From positions 1-23,690 of IMG/VR virus record IMGVR_UViG_3300021964_000544: a stretch of 23,690 nucleotides of DNA. The stretch is one strand, 5' to 3'. A model generated the notes under the pieces. The model did no database searches and was not told the DNA's origin. It was given only the letters and a program-made list of their open reading frames with translations. The position numbers and the translations under genes are program-made. Positions 1 to 5,644 of this stretch are shown piece by piece. The stretch's first letter is position 1. Every line of letters starts with the position of its first letter. This stretch comes from a virus.

Positions 1-221
1 TCAATTTGATTTTCATGTGGCTTATGTTTTACAAACCTTTCTTCACAATGGTTGCAATAGCCCACTCCCAAATTTGTGTTGTAATCCAAGCACTTTGCAT
101 TTTGCTTTTTTCTTGATGGGCTGCAAACTGGGCAAGGTGTTGAATTTTTGCCGTTGGTATTTGTGCAGTCAAGGTCATAAACCATTTGCGCATTAATAGC
201 ATAAATCTGTTCCGTCATCAT
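1..221 (-). CDS. Phage primase or primase-helicase, N-terminal zinc-ribbon part (gene runs off the window)
   Basis: The frame opens at ATG 221 (a second ATG follows at 218) and is still open at base 1, giving 73 visible residues. They hold a four-cysteine zinc ribbon: C30-x2-C33 in a TPCPVC context and C56-x2-C59 in a GYCNHCEERF context, with KCLDYN between them. This is the usual N-terminal zinc module of phage gp4-type primases and primase-helicases, which recognises the priming site on single-stranded DNA before the TOPRIM and helicase domains. Those domains lie outside the window, so helicase fusion is inferred only. The start overlaps the stop of the upstream replication gene as TAATG, which suggests translational coupling. 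Family call is from motif layout; the exact subfamily is uncertain. Confidence 0.72.
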   Translation of the reverse strand, partial: MMTEQIYAINAQMVYDLDCTNTNGKNSTPCPVCSPSRKKQNAKCLDYNTNLGVGYCNHCEERFVKHKPHENQI

Positions 222-847
222 TAAAATACCTTAACCTTTCTTTTTGTTATGGAGTTTGTGCCTTTGGCAATAAACTGAATGGTGTTTGTTAGCTTTGATT
301 TCCAATTAGTTATTTTTCTATTGTTGCCGTCTTTCCATCCATTTTCAACCCAGCTTTCAAATTTAAGCCTTAAAGCATATTCGTCAACGTTTGGTTCTTT
401 GCTAATGGCATGATCTAAAAATTCAGAAAAGTCTGGAATACTATTTCCTTTATTTTCTATTAACTTTCTATTCTCTTTCTCTTTCTCTTTCTCTTTATAT
501 TCTAAAGGTGGGTTTAAAGCTGGGTTTTTGGGTTTTTTTGGTCTGCCCCCCTTTGCACCGTTTTCTCTTGCTACCACTGCCTTTGTTCGTCTTTTGTTAA
601 CTGAACTATGCGAATAACCCAAGTCGCTTTTGGTTAGGTGCTGGGTTATTTTTTCCCATTCGCTGGGTTTTATTTGGGTTAATAATCTTCTCTCAAATTG
701 CTCTTTAGTTAAGGTAAAATAACCATCGTTTTGATACATAATAAATAGCATCTCTAAATAATAATATCTCTCAACAATATTAAGATCAAAATATGTATCT
801 GATGTCCACCAATCTTTTGGGTAAAATGTAAATCCTAACTTGCTCAT
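221..847 (-). CDS. Replication initiator-like phage protein (DUF1376 / replisome-organiser type)
   Basis: The product has 208 residues. The N-terminus (FTFYPKDWWTSDTYFDLN, residues 6-23) looks like the winged-helix start of DUF1376 and phage replisome-organiser proteins. A low-complexity basic linker follows (GAKGGRPKKPKNP, then alternating Lys-Glu around residues 117-125). The C-terminal part (LKFESWVENGWKDGNNRKI then TNWKSKL) matches the FxxYWxxNGW...I.dWKa pattern of phage replication proteins that load the helicase or primase. Its position directly upstream of the primase gene and downstream of recombination genes fits this. A role in origin binding or helicase loading is inferred. It overlaps the upstream exonuclease gene as ATG(844-847 region) coupling. 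The Lys-Glu linker is encoded by a hexanucleotide tandem repeat (473-496). Confidence 0.6.
   Translation of the reverse strand: MSKLGFTFYPKDWWTSDTYFDLNIVERYYYLEMLFIMYQNDGYFTLTKEQFERRLLTQIKPSEWEKITQHLTKSDLGYSHSSVNKRRTKAVVARENGAKGGRPKKPKNPALNPPLEYKEKEKEKENRKLIENKGNSIPDFSEFLDHAISKEPNVDEYALRLKFESWVENGWKDGNNRKITNWKSKLTNTIQFIAKGTNSITKRKVKVF
473..496 (-). repeat. Hexanucleotide tandem repeat (CTCTTT x4 on plus strand)
   Basis: Four perfect copies of CTCTTT (plus strand) lie inside the replication-initiator-like gene and encode alternating Lys and Glu in a charged linker. The unit is 6 bp, so gain or loss of a copy keeps the reading frame and only changes linker length by two residues. Confidence 0.9.
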
Positions 848-1593
848 ATTTTATTTGATTTTGAAAATAATTTGCTTGTTACTTCATTAGCTGCACTTAA
901 TACATCATTAATTAATTGCTGCCTTTCTATTTTGTCAACTTTCCATTCAATCACTACTTGGTTCGGCAAGCTACTTTCTTTTGGAACGTGAGGCAATTCA
1001 TAATAATTTGAGAACAATACCCAATGATGTTTGCCTTCTCCATCATCGGCATAAGCCCTGATTCCAGTTTTGGTTTCTTCAATGTCTGCTTCGCTTGGTA
1101 CATAAAAAACAAGTTTGCATTTATCGCTGCCAGTCAAAACGGCATTGCTCATAAGCTGCCAATAATACTTTTCTCCTTCTTTGTAAGTAGCCCTTAATTT
1201 ATGTATATCGCCCTTGCATTCATAGGCAATAGCAAATCTTTCTAAATCACTTGGGCATTTAAGATCACCCACCATTTTTTCTTGTTTGTATATCATATCT
1301 GGCGTTCCCTTCCACAATGGGCAATCCGGATGCGTTAAGGTATCTGTTGGAGTAGGTGTTCCAAGTTCAATCTGAGCCATGTACCATTTTTCAAGTAACT
1401 TTCCCCAGATAGTTGGCCGACTATCTCCATAACTTGACATCGGGCAATTATATTGCAATTCCATGAATACTTTGTTAATATAAGAATCTCTGCTTACTAA
1501 ATATTCTCCAGTTTTTTTGTGCCTTGCCACCAGCTTGTAAATTTCGCTGCTTGTAAATGCTCCAGCACGTTTAGTCAAAAAGTCTTTATCCAT
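844..1593 (-). CDS. YqaJ / lambda-exonuclease-like recombination nuclease
   Basis: The 249-residue product has the layout of PD-(D/E)XK exonucleases of the lambda Exo/YqaJ family, which resect one strand of double-stranded DNA ends. Visible motifs: FTSSEI (residues 13-18), WGKLLEKW with E68, GTPDMI with D99, the core GDLKCP with D110 and K112, and YYWQLM with Q146. These are the expected metal-binding acid, D-x-K and Gln helix positions. Length is usual for the family. The upstream neighbour is a Rad52-like annealing protein and the two genes overlap slightly (1586-1593), so they form a classical exonuclease-plus-annealase phage recombination pair. Confidence in family is high; processivity and ring formation are inferred from family knowledge. 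Confidence 0.85.
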   Translation of the reverse strand: MDKDFLTKRAGAFTSSEIYKLVARHKKTGEYLVSRDSYINKVFMELQYNCPMSSYGDSRPTIWGKLLEKWYMAQIELGTPTPTDTLTHPDCPLWKGTPDMIYKQEKMVGDLKCPSDLERFAIAYECKGDIHKLRATYKEGEKYYWQLMSNAVLTGSDKCKLVFYVPSEADIEETKTGIRAYADDGEGKHHWVLFSNYYELPHVPKESSLPNQVVIEWKVDKIERQQLINDVLSAANEVTSKLFSKSNKI

Positions 1594-2239
1594 CTTGCTC
1601 GCCTTTCTTTAATCTAATATTGCGAACCAATTTAAAAAGAAGATCAAGATTTTTGCTTTCAATAGCTTTTTCAATAATTTCTTGGCTTACATTGCTCAAC
1701 AACTCTATGTCCTTTTTTACTGCCTTTATTAAAACATTAGCATCATATTCGTGCTGCTCTGCACTTAATACTTCAACTTCCGTAAATTCATCTGGAGCAT
1801 AAACATCTTGTGCTATGCCTAATTGGGCTGCACATTTTTTTAGCGCATCTGTCGCTGCTGCTTTAAGGTCATTACCTAAGCTAAGGGCTTCGCCATTATT
1901 ACGCTTTTTCATTATCTTTTTGTTGCCGTATTGCGTTTTAACAATCTTTTGACCTCCAGTATTTACAGTCAAACGCCCTTTAACAATGGCCTCTCCATCC
2001 TGGATTATTTCGCTTACTATTTCAAAATCCCAAGCCCAACCAAACATCAAGTTTAAAACCTTTTGAACGTATGTACCTGAAACGTATTGCCAAGTGCCTC
2101 CACCTAAAGCTGGCCGAGTTTTAATGTGGTTTGATGGCGTTCTTTTAAGGAGGAATTTTGCTTGCTCTGCGTTGATTAAATTATTTTCAACCTTTGCCAA
2201 ATCTTTGGCGTTTATCCTTGCTGGCTTATTATCGGTCAA
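1586..2239 (-). CDS. Rad52-like single-strand annealing protein
   Basis: The product matches the Rad52/Rad22-type phage annealing proteins, which pair complementary single strands during recombination. Key stretches are TWQYVSGTYVQKVLNLMFGW followed by AWDFEI, then KAAATDALKKCAAQLGIA and a nearby DVYAP. The start is placed at TTG 2239 because AAAGGAG sits six bases upstream, with the same spacing as the AAAGGAG before ATG 4149. An in-frame ATG at 2257 would add six residues (223 in total) and overlap the upstream gene by 29 bp instead of 11. The gene is followed at once by the YqaJ-like exonuclease, its expected partner. The C-terminal 60 residues look helical and variable, as is usual for this family. 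Confidence 0.83.
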   Translation of the reverse strand: MTDNKPARINAKDLAKVENNLINAEQAKFLLKRTPSNHIKTRPALGGGTWQYVSGTYVQKVLNLMFGWAWDFEIVSEIIQDGEAIVKGRLTVNTGGQKIVKTQYGNKKIMKKRNNGEALSLGNDLKAAATDALKKCAAQLGIAQDVYAPDEFTEVEVLSAEQHEYDANVLIKAVKKDIELLSNVSQEIIEKAIESKNLDLLFKLVRNIRLKKGEQDG

Positions 2240-2537
2240 TGCGTTCTCCTTTCTCATTCACGTAGTACAAAACTGGTTCATCATCTCCACTTAAATTAAA
2301 CCATCTTTCCGGATCAATCTCATGCTCGTCAAGTAAGAATTGCTTAATTTTTTCAGCAGATATTTTTACTCTTTCTGGATGCCTTTTGTTTTCGTAATCA
2401 ATTCCAAATTCTTGTTCCTCAATTACGATGCTCAATTCAATAATGTCAATTTGTGGCTCTTCGTATTTTACATAGTAATCAAATTGTACTGCCAATTCAA
2501 TTCCAAAGTCTATTTCTATTTTACAAAAGTATGTCAT
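2229..2537 (-). CDS. Small acidic protein of unknown function (early region)
   Basis: The 102-residue product is not recognised. The N-terminal half alternates hydrophobic and charged residues (KIEIDFGIELAVQFDYYV, then IDIIELSIVIEE), which suggests a small beta-sheet domain. The C-terminal half is charged, with a likely helix (ISAEKIKQFLLDEHEID). The protein is strongly acidic. The ATG at 2537 follows the upstream stop by three bases, and its 3' end overlaps the Rad52-like gene, so it is part of the same operon. An accessory role in replication or recombination is inferred only from location. Confidence 0.6.
   Translation of the reverse strand: MTYFCKIEIDFGIELAVQFDYYVKYEEPQIDIIELSIVIEEQEFGIDYENKRHPERVKISAEKIKQFLLDEHEIDPERWFNLSGDDEPVLYYVNEKGERIDR
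2246..2251 (-). promoter_or_regulatory. Shine-Dalgarno AGGAG for the Rad52-like gene
   Basis: The minus strand reads AAAGGAG, then AACGCA, then TTG. Shine-Dalgarno sequences are scarce in Bacteroidota, so this site is notable and decides the TTG start at 2239. Confidence 0.6.
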
Positions 2538-2540
2538 ATC

Positions 2541-2777
2541 TTAAATGTTGTTTTTAATCAAAGCCTCTTGAATAGCATCTGTGATGGCATCATTTATGTC
2601 ATCATAGCCAATTAACTCATCTATTTGTTCTCTTGAATTGATAGTTCCAAATGCAAACTTGACATTTGTTGTAAAACTAAAAATTGTAAAATGCCCTCCA
2701 TAAGATAGGCGAGCAATTGTTTCTGCGACTTCCATCATTTTTTCGCTTGGTAGTCTGTTTATTTTGTCTAACTTCAT
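2541..2777 (-). CDS. Small early-region protein of unknown function, preceded by conserved hairpin
   Basis: The gene is read from ATG 2777, giving a 78-residue product beginning MKLDKINRLPSEKMMEV. A TTG at 2786 is in frame but lies inside the conserved leader described below, so it is unlikely to be the start. The sequence suggests an alpha/beta fold (GGHFTIFSFTTNVKFAFG strand region, then a long acidic helix ending IQEALIKNNI). No family recognised. Its leader holds hairpin copy 1 (2789-2817), eleven bases from the ATG, which suggests post-transcriptional control shared with the gene starting at 3273. Confidence 0.6.
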   Translation of the reverse strand: MKLDKINRLPSEKMMEVAETIARLSYGGHFTIFSFTTNVKFAFGTINSREQIDELIGYDDINDAITDAIQEALIKNNI

Positions 2778-2817
2778 ATACCCCAAACGCCCCCCATAAA
2801 CTTAATTATGGTAGGGC
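2778..2817 (-). repeat. Conserved leader hairpin, copy 1 (structured RNA element upstream of ATG 2777)
   Basis: Read on the minus strand, an outer arm GCCCU pairs with GGGGC, one A is bulged, an inner arm CCAUAA pairs with UUAUGG, and the loop is UUAAGU. That makes 11 pairs including one G-U. The hairpin spans 2789-2817 and is followed by GUUUGGGGUAU and then the start codon. Copy 2 lies at 3283-3311. The single stem difference between copies is compensated (A-U here, G-C there). It is GC-rich in an AT-rich genome and lacks a U-tract, so it is not a standard terminator. Confidence 0.75.
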
Positions 2818-2840
2818 TGCTTGCTGGATATGAGAAATAA

Positions 2841-3071
2841 TTATTTTATATCTAAATCAAACTTGGCTTTTTCTGCAATAATTTCCCAAGCACAACGTGC
2901 AATATCGTTTGAACTGTGTTTGATTTTTACGGCCAAAAGATAATCCAAGCTATCCTCTAAACTTTTTTCATGGTTTTCTGCAAATCTTTTTACATCGGCC
3001 ACAAATTCATTAACTAAATACAAATGTCTGTTGACTGCCGTTCTTGCGTTTATTGTTTCTGTTCTATTCAT
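2841..3071 (-). CDS. Small helical protein of unknown function
   Basis: The 76-residue product starts MNRTETINARTAV and appears all-helical (RHLYLVNEFVADVKRFAEN, then SLEDSLDYLLAVKI, then ARCAWEIIAEKAKF). No family is recognised. It starts at ATG 3071, seven bases after the stop of the upstream gene. Hairpin copy 1 begins 23 bases after its stop codon, so this gene lies between the two hairpins. Three genes in this cluster begin with MNR, reflecting a shared sequence around their start codons rather than homologous proteins as far as can be seen. Confidence 0.6.
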   Translation of the reverse strand: MNRTETINARTAVNRHLYLVNEFVADVKRFAENHEKSLEDSLDYLLAVKIKHSSNDIARCAWEIIAEKAKFDLDIK

Positions 3072-3078
3072 ATTTTTT

Positions 3079-3273
3079 TTAATTGTTAATTAAGTAGTTC
3101 AACTTGTTCTCTACTGGTGCCAATGTCTTGGTCGCCTTCACGCACTCTCCGTTTAAAATCACAAAATACAAATTGCGATTAAAACTAACCTCTATTAAAT
3201 CTCCCATGTCATTAGTGAAATCTAAGTCACCATGCATTAACTCTTCTTTTTTTAATTTTACTATTCTATTCAT
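3079..3273 (-). CDS. Small early-region protein of unknown function, preceded by conserved hairpin
   Basis: The start is set at ATG 3273 (MNRIVKLKKEELMHGDLDF), giving 64 residues. Two further in-frame ATGs (3303 and 3291) lie inside hairpin copy 2, and the conserved leader ends exactly at 3273 as it does near 2777, so those upstream ATGs are judged non-functional. The product looks like a small beta domain (IVKLKKEEL, IEVSFNRNLYFVILNG, CVKATKTLAP). No family recognised. Confidence 0.58.
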   Translation of the reverse strand: MNRIVKLKKEELMHGDLDFTNDMGDLIEVSFNRNLYFVILNGECVKATKTLAPVENKLNYLINN

Positions 3274-3311
3274 ACCCCAAACGCCCCCCATGAACTGAAT
3301 CATGGTAGGGC
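3274..3311 (-). repeat. Conserved leader hairpin, copy 2 (structured RNA element upstream of ATG 3273)
   Basis: On the minus strand GCCCU pairs with GGGGC, one A is bulged, CCAUGA pairs with UCAUGG and the loop is UUCAGU. The hairpin spans 3283-3311 and ends nine bases before ATG 3273. Apart from one compensated stem pair and one loop base, the hairpin is identical to copy 1, and the trailing GUUUGGGGUAU is also kept. Confidence 0.75.
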
Positions 3312-3333
3312 TTTTCTGTGGGTTATTGTTTTT

Positions 3334-3522
3334 TTAAATTGCTTTTAAAATGTACGCCACTTGCAAGGCAATGTTTATTTTAAAGTACGGACTTTTAAAG
3401 GTTGCAGAATCTGTACCATATTTTTTCTGTCCTTCGATTCTTAATGATTCAATCATCATTTCTCTTAAATTGATTTTGGCGTGTAAATTTCTCATGTTTT
3501 TTGTGTTTGTTTCTTTAATCAT
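3334..3522 (-). CDS. Small basic protein of unknown function
   Basis: Read from ATG 3522, the product has 62 residues starting MIKETNTKNMRNLHAK. A TTG at 3528 is in frame but overlaps a TATATTTG promoter box. The protein is basic and mostly helical, ending FKINIALQVAYILKAI. No family recognised. A TAnnTTTG box three bases upstream of the ATG suggests this gene may start its own transcript, with little or no 5' leader, which would also carry the two hairpin-led genes downstream. Confidence 0.5.
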   Translation of the reverse strand: MIKETNTKNMRNLHAKINLREMMIESLRIEGQKKYGTDSATFKSPYFKINIALQVAYILKAI

Positions 3523-3525
3523 ACA

Positions 3526-3533
3526 CAAATATA
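3526..3533 (-). promoter_or_regulatory. Bacteroidota-type -7 box (TATATTTG)
   Basis: A perfect TAnnTTTG match lies three bases before ATG 3522. No TTG is seen at the usual -33 spacing, so only the -7 element supports this promoter. Confidence 0.45.
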
Positions 3534-3583
3534 ATATAAATCATGAGATATACCATAAAAGTTAACAAAAAAACTCATTTATT

Positions 3584-3805
3584 TTATGATGTGATTGAAA
3601 TGTCATGTATTCGCTTGCTTTCTGCACTGGTTATATTGCCGTTTTTTATTTCGTTTTTAATGATCCTTTTCAACTTATCCTGAAATAGCTTTGTTCCTCG
3701 AATCATATTGCCATCGGTGTAACTGGCTTGGAATGGTTGGCCTATTACATTATTATCTCTATCTCTAAATCGCATTGTGCCTATGTAAACTTTTGTTCTA
3801 TTCAT
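3584..3805 (-). CDS. Small basic protein of unknown function
   Basis: The 73-residue product (MNRTKVYIGTMRFRDRDNN...) is not recognised. The first 40 residues could form a small beta-rich fold (VYIGTMRFRD, PFQASYTDGN), followed by a basic helix (LFQDKLKRIIKNEIKNG). It is coupled to the upstream gene by a TAATG overlap at 3805. It is the last gene before a 61-bp gap that carries the TATATTTG box. Confidence 0.55.
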   Translation of the reverse strand: MNRTKVYIGTMRFRDRDNNVIGQPFQASYTDGNMIRGTKLFQDKLKRIIKNEIKNGNITSAESKRIHDISITS

Positions 3806-4149
3806 TACAAAAAACTTAACTGCCCATCTGAATTAACTTGGATTGCTGGATGGCTTTCCTCATTCGTCAACTTCCTAAAATTAAAAACGTCACTAAACAT
3901 TGGATTTTTTTTGACAAACAACCTTGCGTAATAGCTGACATAATTGTTGTTTATTTTAAAGTGATCATCGTTGCTGGTCAAAAATGTGTTCCAACGTATA
4001 TGCTCAATTATTAACTTTGCACTTATTTTGGTTTTGCCCATCTTTATAGCCTTAATTGCTTCCATTGAGAAAGCTGCATAAATCTGTGGGTTTTCCTCGT
4101 GAAAAGTAGTAAACCTTTCTATTAAACTTTTTTCTTCATTATAATTCAT
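3805..4149 (-). CDS. Conserved phage hypothetical protein (replication region)
   Basis: The 114-residue product resembles, by eye, a family of small phage proteins found near replication genes, with a central stretch SAKLIIEHIRWNTF followed by FKINNNYVSYYARLF and an acidic-aromatic end (MFSDVFNFRKL). Function of that family is not known to me. A strong ribosome-binding site, AGGAG with a six-base gap, precedes ATG 4149; this is the clearest Shine-Dalgarno in the window and is shared in form with the Rad52-like gene. The gene overlaps the stop of the upstream gene by 11 bp. Confidence 0.6.
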   Translation of the reverse strand: MNYNEEKSLIERFTTFHEENPQIYAAFSMEAIKAIKMGKTKISAKLIIEHIRWNTFLTSNDDHFKINNNYVSYYARLFVKKNPMFSDVFNFRKLTNEESHPAIQVNSDGQLSFL

Positions 4150-4327
4150 TGTATTCTCCTTTTTCTTCTTCTATAATTTTATAAATAGGGTGTTTGTCCA
4201 TAGCAACCAAATCAATGTCAACGTTTAATTCCTCAAGGTATATTTCGCATTCGTTAAAATCTCCAACGAACACAAAATATTCCTTGCCGTTAAGCACTTT
4301 GACTATGTTAAAATAAGAACAACTCAT
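4139..4327 (-). CDS. Small acidic protein of unknown function
   Basis: Read from ATG 4327, the product has 62 residues (MSCSYFNIVKVLNGKEYF...). The ATG overlaps the upstream TGA as ATGA, the common coupling form in this phage; an in-frame upstream codon at 4342 would extend it by five residues but bury the start deep in the previous gene. The sequence looks like a small beta-alpha-beta domain with a Glu-rich C-terminus (IIEEEKGEYNEL). No family recognised. Confidence 0.55.
   Translation of the reverse strand: MSCSYFNIVKVLNGKEYFVFVGDFNECEIYLEELNVDIDLVAMDKHPIYKIIEEEKGEYNEL
4156..4160 (-). promoter_or_regulatory. Shine-Dalgarno AGGAG before ATG 4149
   Basis: The minus strand reads AAAGGAG, then AATACA, then ATG. 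The core and spacing equal those before TTG 2239. Confidence 0.65.
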
Positions 4328-4914
4328 GCCACAAGCCTCCAACCCTTAACCAATTCTCCACGCTTGAGCTTCTTAACAAAATAATAAGGAATGTCCAAAT
4401 ATCTGGTGCATTCTATTTCTGTTGAAAACCTTAGTTTCTGCCCTTCTTTGGCAATGGCAATCGGATTGCGTTTTCGCTTAGGATGACTCTTTTTGTAGAT
4501 CATTTGCTTGTTTAAATCAATAGTTAAAAAGGTAAGATCCAAAGACATTAAACTGCTGACATCTTTATTGGCATAAGCCATCGCATTTATATTTTCTCCA
4601 TAGCCCCTATGTACTTGCAACGCAATATCTATTTTTTCAAGTAGTATTAATTCTTCCACGTATTGGTTTGGGAACTCATCCCATTTTCTTACCTCGCCAT
4701 TAACGTGAATGACTGTTGAATGATCTCTGTTAAATGCTTGGCCAGTTGCTTTCAAAGTTGTTTTGCAATGCTTTTGATACGAATGGATTGCAGCTTGTCT
4801 GGCCCAAACTATCTCACGATTTCTTTTTTTACCTAAGATTTCAAAAGATGGAATCATTGTATTTTGATAAATGACTTTTAAAATTACATCTTTTATTTCG
4901 CTAAACTCGTTCAT
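4324..4914 (-). CDS. Orphan DnaA domain-IV protein with C-terminal NUMOD-like DNA-binding module
   Basis: The 196-residue product has no AAA+ ATPase. Residues about 30-80 match the C-terminal DNA-binding domain of DnaA: REIVWARQAAIHSYQKH, then LKATGQAFNRDHSTVIHV with the signature RDHSTV at residues 63-68, which in DnaA contacts the DnaA box. The last 40 residues (KEGQKLRFSTEIECTRYL, then FVKKLKRGELVKGWRL) look like a NUMOD1-type helix-turn-helix, usually seen in homing endonucleases, but no nuclease domain is present. It may bind a phage origin, or compete with host DnaA at its boxes. It is the first sizeable gene of the early operon. DnaA domain is well supported; the NUMOD-like call is weaker. 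Confidence 0.78.
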   Translation of the reverse strand: MNEFSEIKDVILKVIYQNTMIPSFEILGKKRNREIVWARQAAIHSYQKHCKTTLKATGQAFNRDHSTVIHVNGEVRKWDEFPNQYVEELILLEKIDIALQVHRGYGENINAMAYANKDVSSLMSLDLTFLTIDLNKQMIYKKSHPKRKRNPIAIAKEGQKLRFSTEIECTRYLDIPYYFVKKLKRGELVKGWRLVA

Positions 4915-5035
4915 CTTGACTCTTTAAATAATTGTAAAACTTAATGTACCTTAACCAAACTTCATAAGATGGTTTCTTTTTTGGATAGCAAACGCTTGAA
5001 TAAATTGGTTCGCCTTGTTTAATATTTCTTATCAT
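4901..5035 (-). CDS. Small 44-residue protein, first gene of the early operon
   Basis: An open frame runs from ATG 5035 to TAG 4901, coding for 44 residues (MIRNIKQGEPIYSSVCYPKK...) with a basic, aromatic-rich composition (KPSYEVWLRYIKFYNYLK). It fills a gap otherwise without a gene and overlaps the start of the DnaA-like gene by 14 bp, in keeping with the tight packing here. A TACATTTG promoter box lies seven bases upstream of its ATG. Function unknown. Its reality rests on position and amino-acid composition only. Confidence 0.5.
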   Translation of the reverse strand: MIRNIKQGEPIYSSVCYPKKKPSYEVWLRYIKFYNYLKSQDERV

Positions 5036-5042
5036 TATGCAA

Positions 5043-5050
5043 CAAATGTA
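5043..5050 (-). promoter_or_regulatory. Early leftward promoter -7 box (TACATTTG)
   Basis: A perfect TAnnTTTG box on the minus strand lies seven bases before ATG 5035 and is well placed to drive the whole replication/recombination operon. The expected -33 TTG is replaced by TTT at that spacing. It shares a 75-bp divergent intergenic region with the plus-strand box at 5099. Confidence 0.5.
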
Positions 5051-5098
5051 AACAAAAAAGTTAAAATAAAAAGTATTTTTTTTACCACGTTATTTATA

Positions 5099-5106
5099 TA
5101 GCTTTG
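5099..5106 (+). promoter_or_regulatory. Rightward promoter -7 box (TAGCTTTG)
   Basis: A perfect TAnnTTTG box on the plus strand ends four bases before ATG 5111. A T-rich tract occupies the -33 position without a clear TTG. It would give a transcript with almost no leader for the two plus-strand genes. Confidence 0.45.
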
Positions 5107-5110
5107 CAAA

Positions 5111-5644
5111 ATGCGTTTAAAAACACAACAAATAATTAGTATTTTAATTTTGATTTGCGCTTGTATGCTTTTCACATCAACGTTTTTTTGCAAAAAAGCC
5201 AAGCCAATTGAATACAAAAATGTTTACATTGAAAAGGAAAGCCAATGGAAAAAAATATATCAAGATGCCGAAATAAAACACTTAAAGCAAATGGATAGTT
5301 TAAATAGATTAACCATCAAACAAGTTGAAACTAAATACCAAACAATTGAAAAGTTTATTTTCGTTCACGATACAATTAGCTTAACTCCATTAGATACTTG
5401 CAAACAATCTTTGGTTTATTACTCTACCCAATTAAAGGGCAAAGAAAAACTCCTTGAAATCTGCAATGATATAAGCAAAGAAAAAAGCCTTGAACTGGAT
5501 ACCCTAAACCAAAACGCATTTGCTCTGGCCCAATCTAATGATCAACTCACAAAAAAACATCACAAGCAAATAAAACGAAAAAAGAGATGGCGCAAAATTG
5601 CCTTTGCTCTTGGCATTGCCTTAACCTATAACTTAAAAAAATGA
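5111..5644 (+). CDS. Membrane-anchored coiled-coil protein, spanin-like candidate
   Basis: The 177-residue product has one N-terminal membrane segment (IISILILICACMLFTSTFF, residues 8-26), then a long charged region rich in Lys, Glu and Gln predicted as coiled coil (about residues 45-155), and a short hydrophobic end (IAFALGIALTY). This topology resembles inner-membrane spanins and related lysis proteins that bridge the envelope, and the next gene is an exported cell-wall enzyme joined by an ATGA overlap. No family signature is visible, so spanin is an inference. Alternatives are a DNA-ejection or superinfection-exclusion protein. It is one of only two plus-strand genes in the window. Confidence 0.5.
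   Translation: MRLKTQQIISILILICACMLFTSTFFCKKAKPIEYKNVYIEKESQWKKIYQDAEIKHLKQMDSLNRLTIKQVETKYQTIEKFIFVHDTISLTPLDTCKQSLVYYSTQLKGKEKLLEICNDISKEKSLELDTLNQNAFALAQSNDQLTKKHHKQIKRKKRWRKIAFALGIALTYNLKK

Noticed and set aside
3540-3580. Imperfect inverted repeat (ATAAATGAG against CTCA-TGA-TTTAT) upstream of the TATATTTG box
   Set aside because: Needs a three-base bulge and a long loop in very AT-rich sequence; chance pairing is likely.
5035-5217. 60-residue minus-strand reading frame across the divergent promoter region
   Set aside because: It overlaps the start of the spanin-like gene and the early promoter; composition is hydrophobic and AT-driven, and the 44-residue frame in another register explains the region better.
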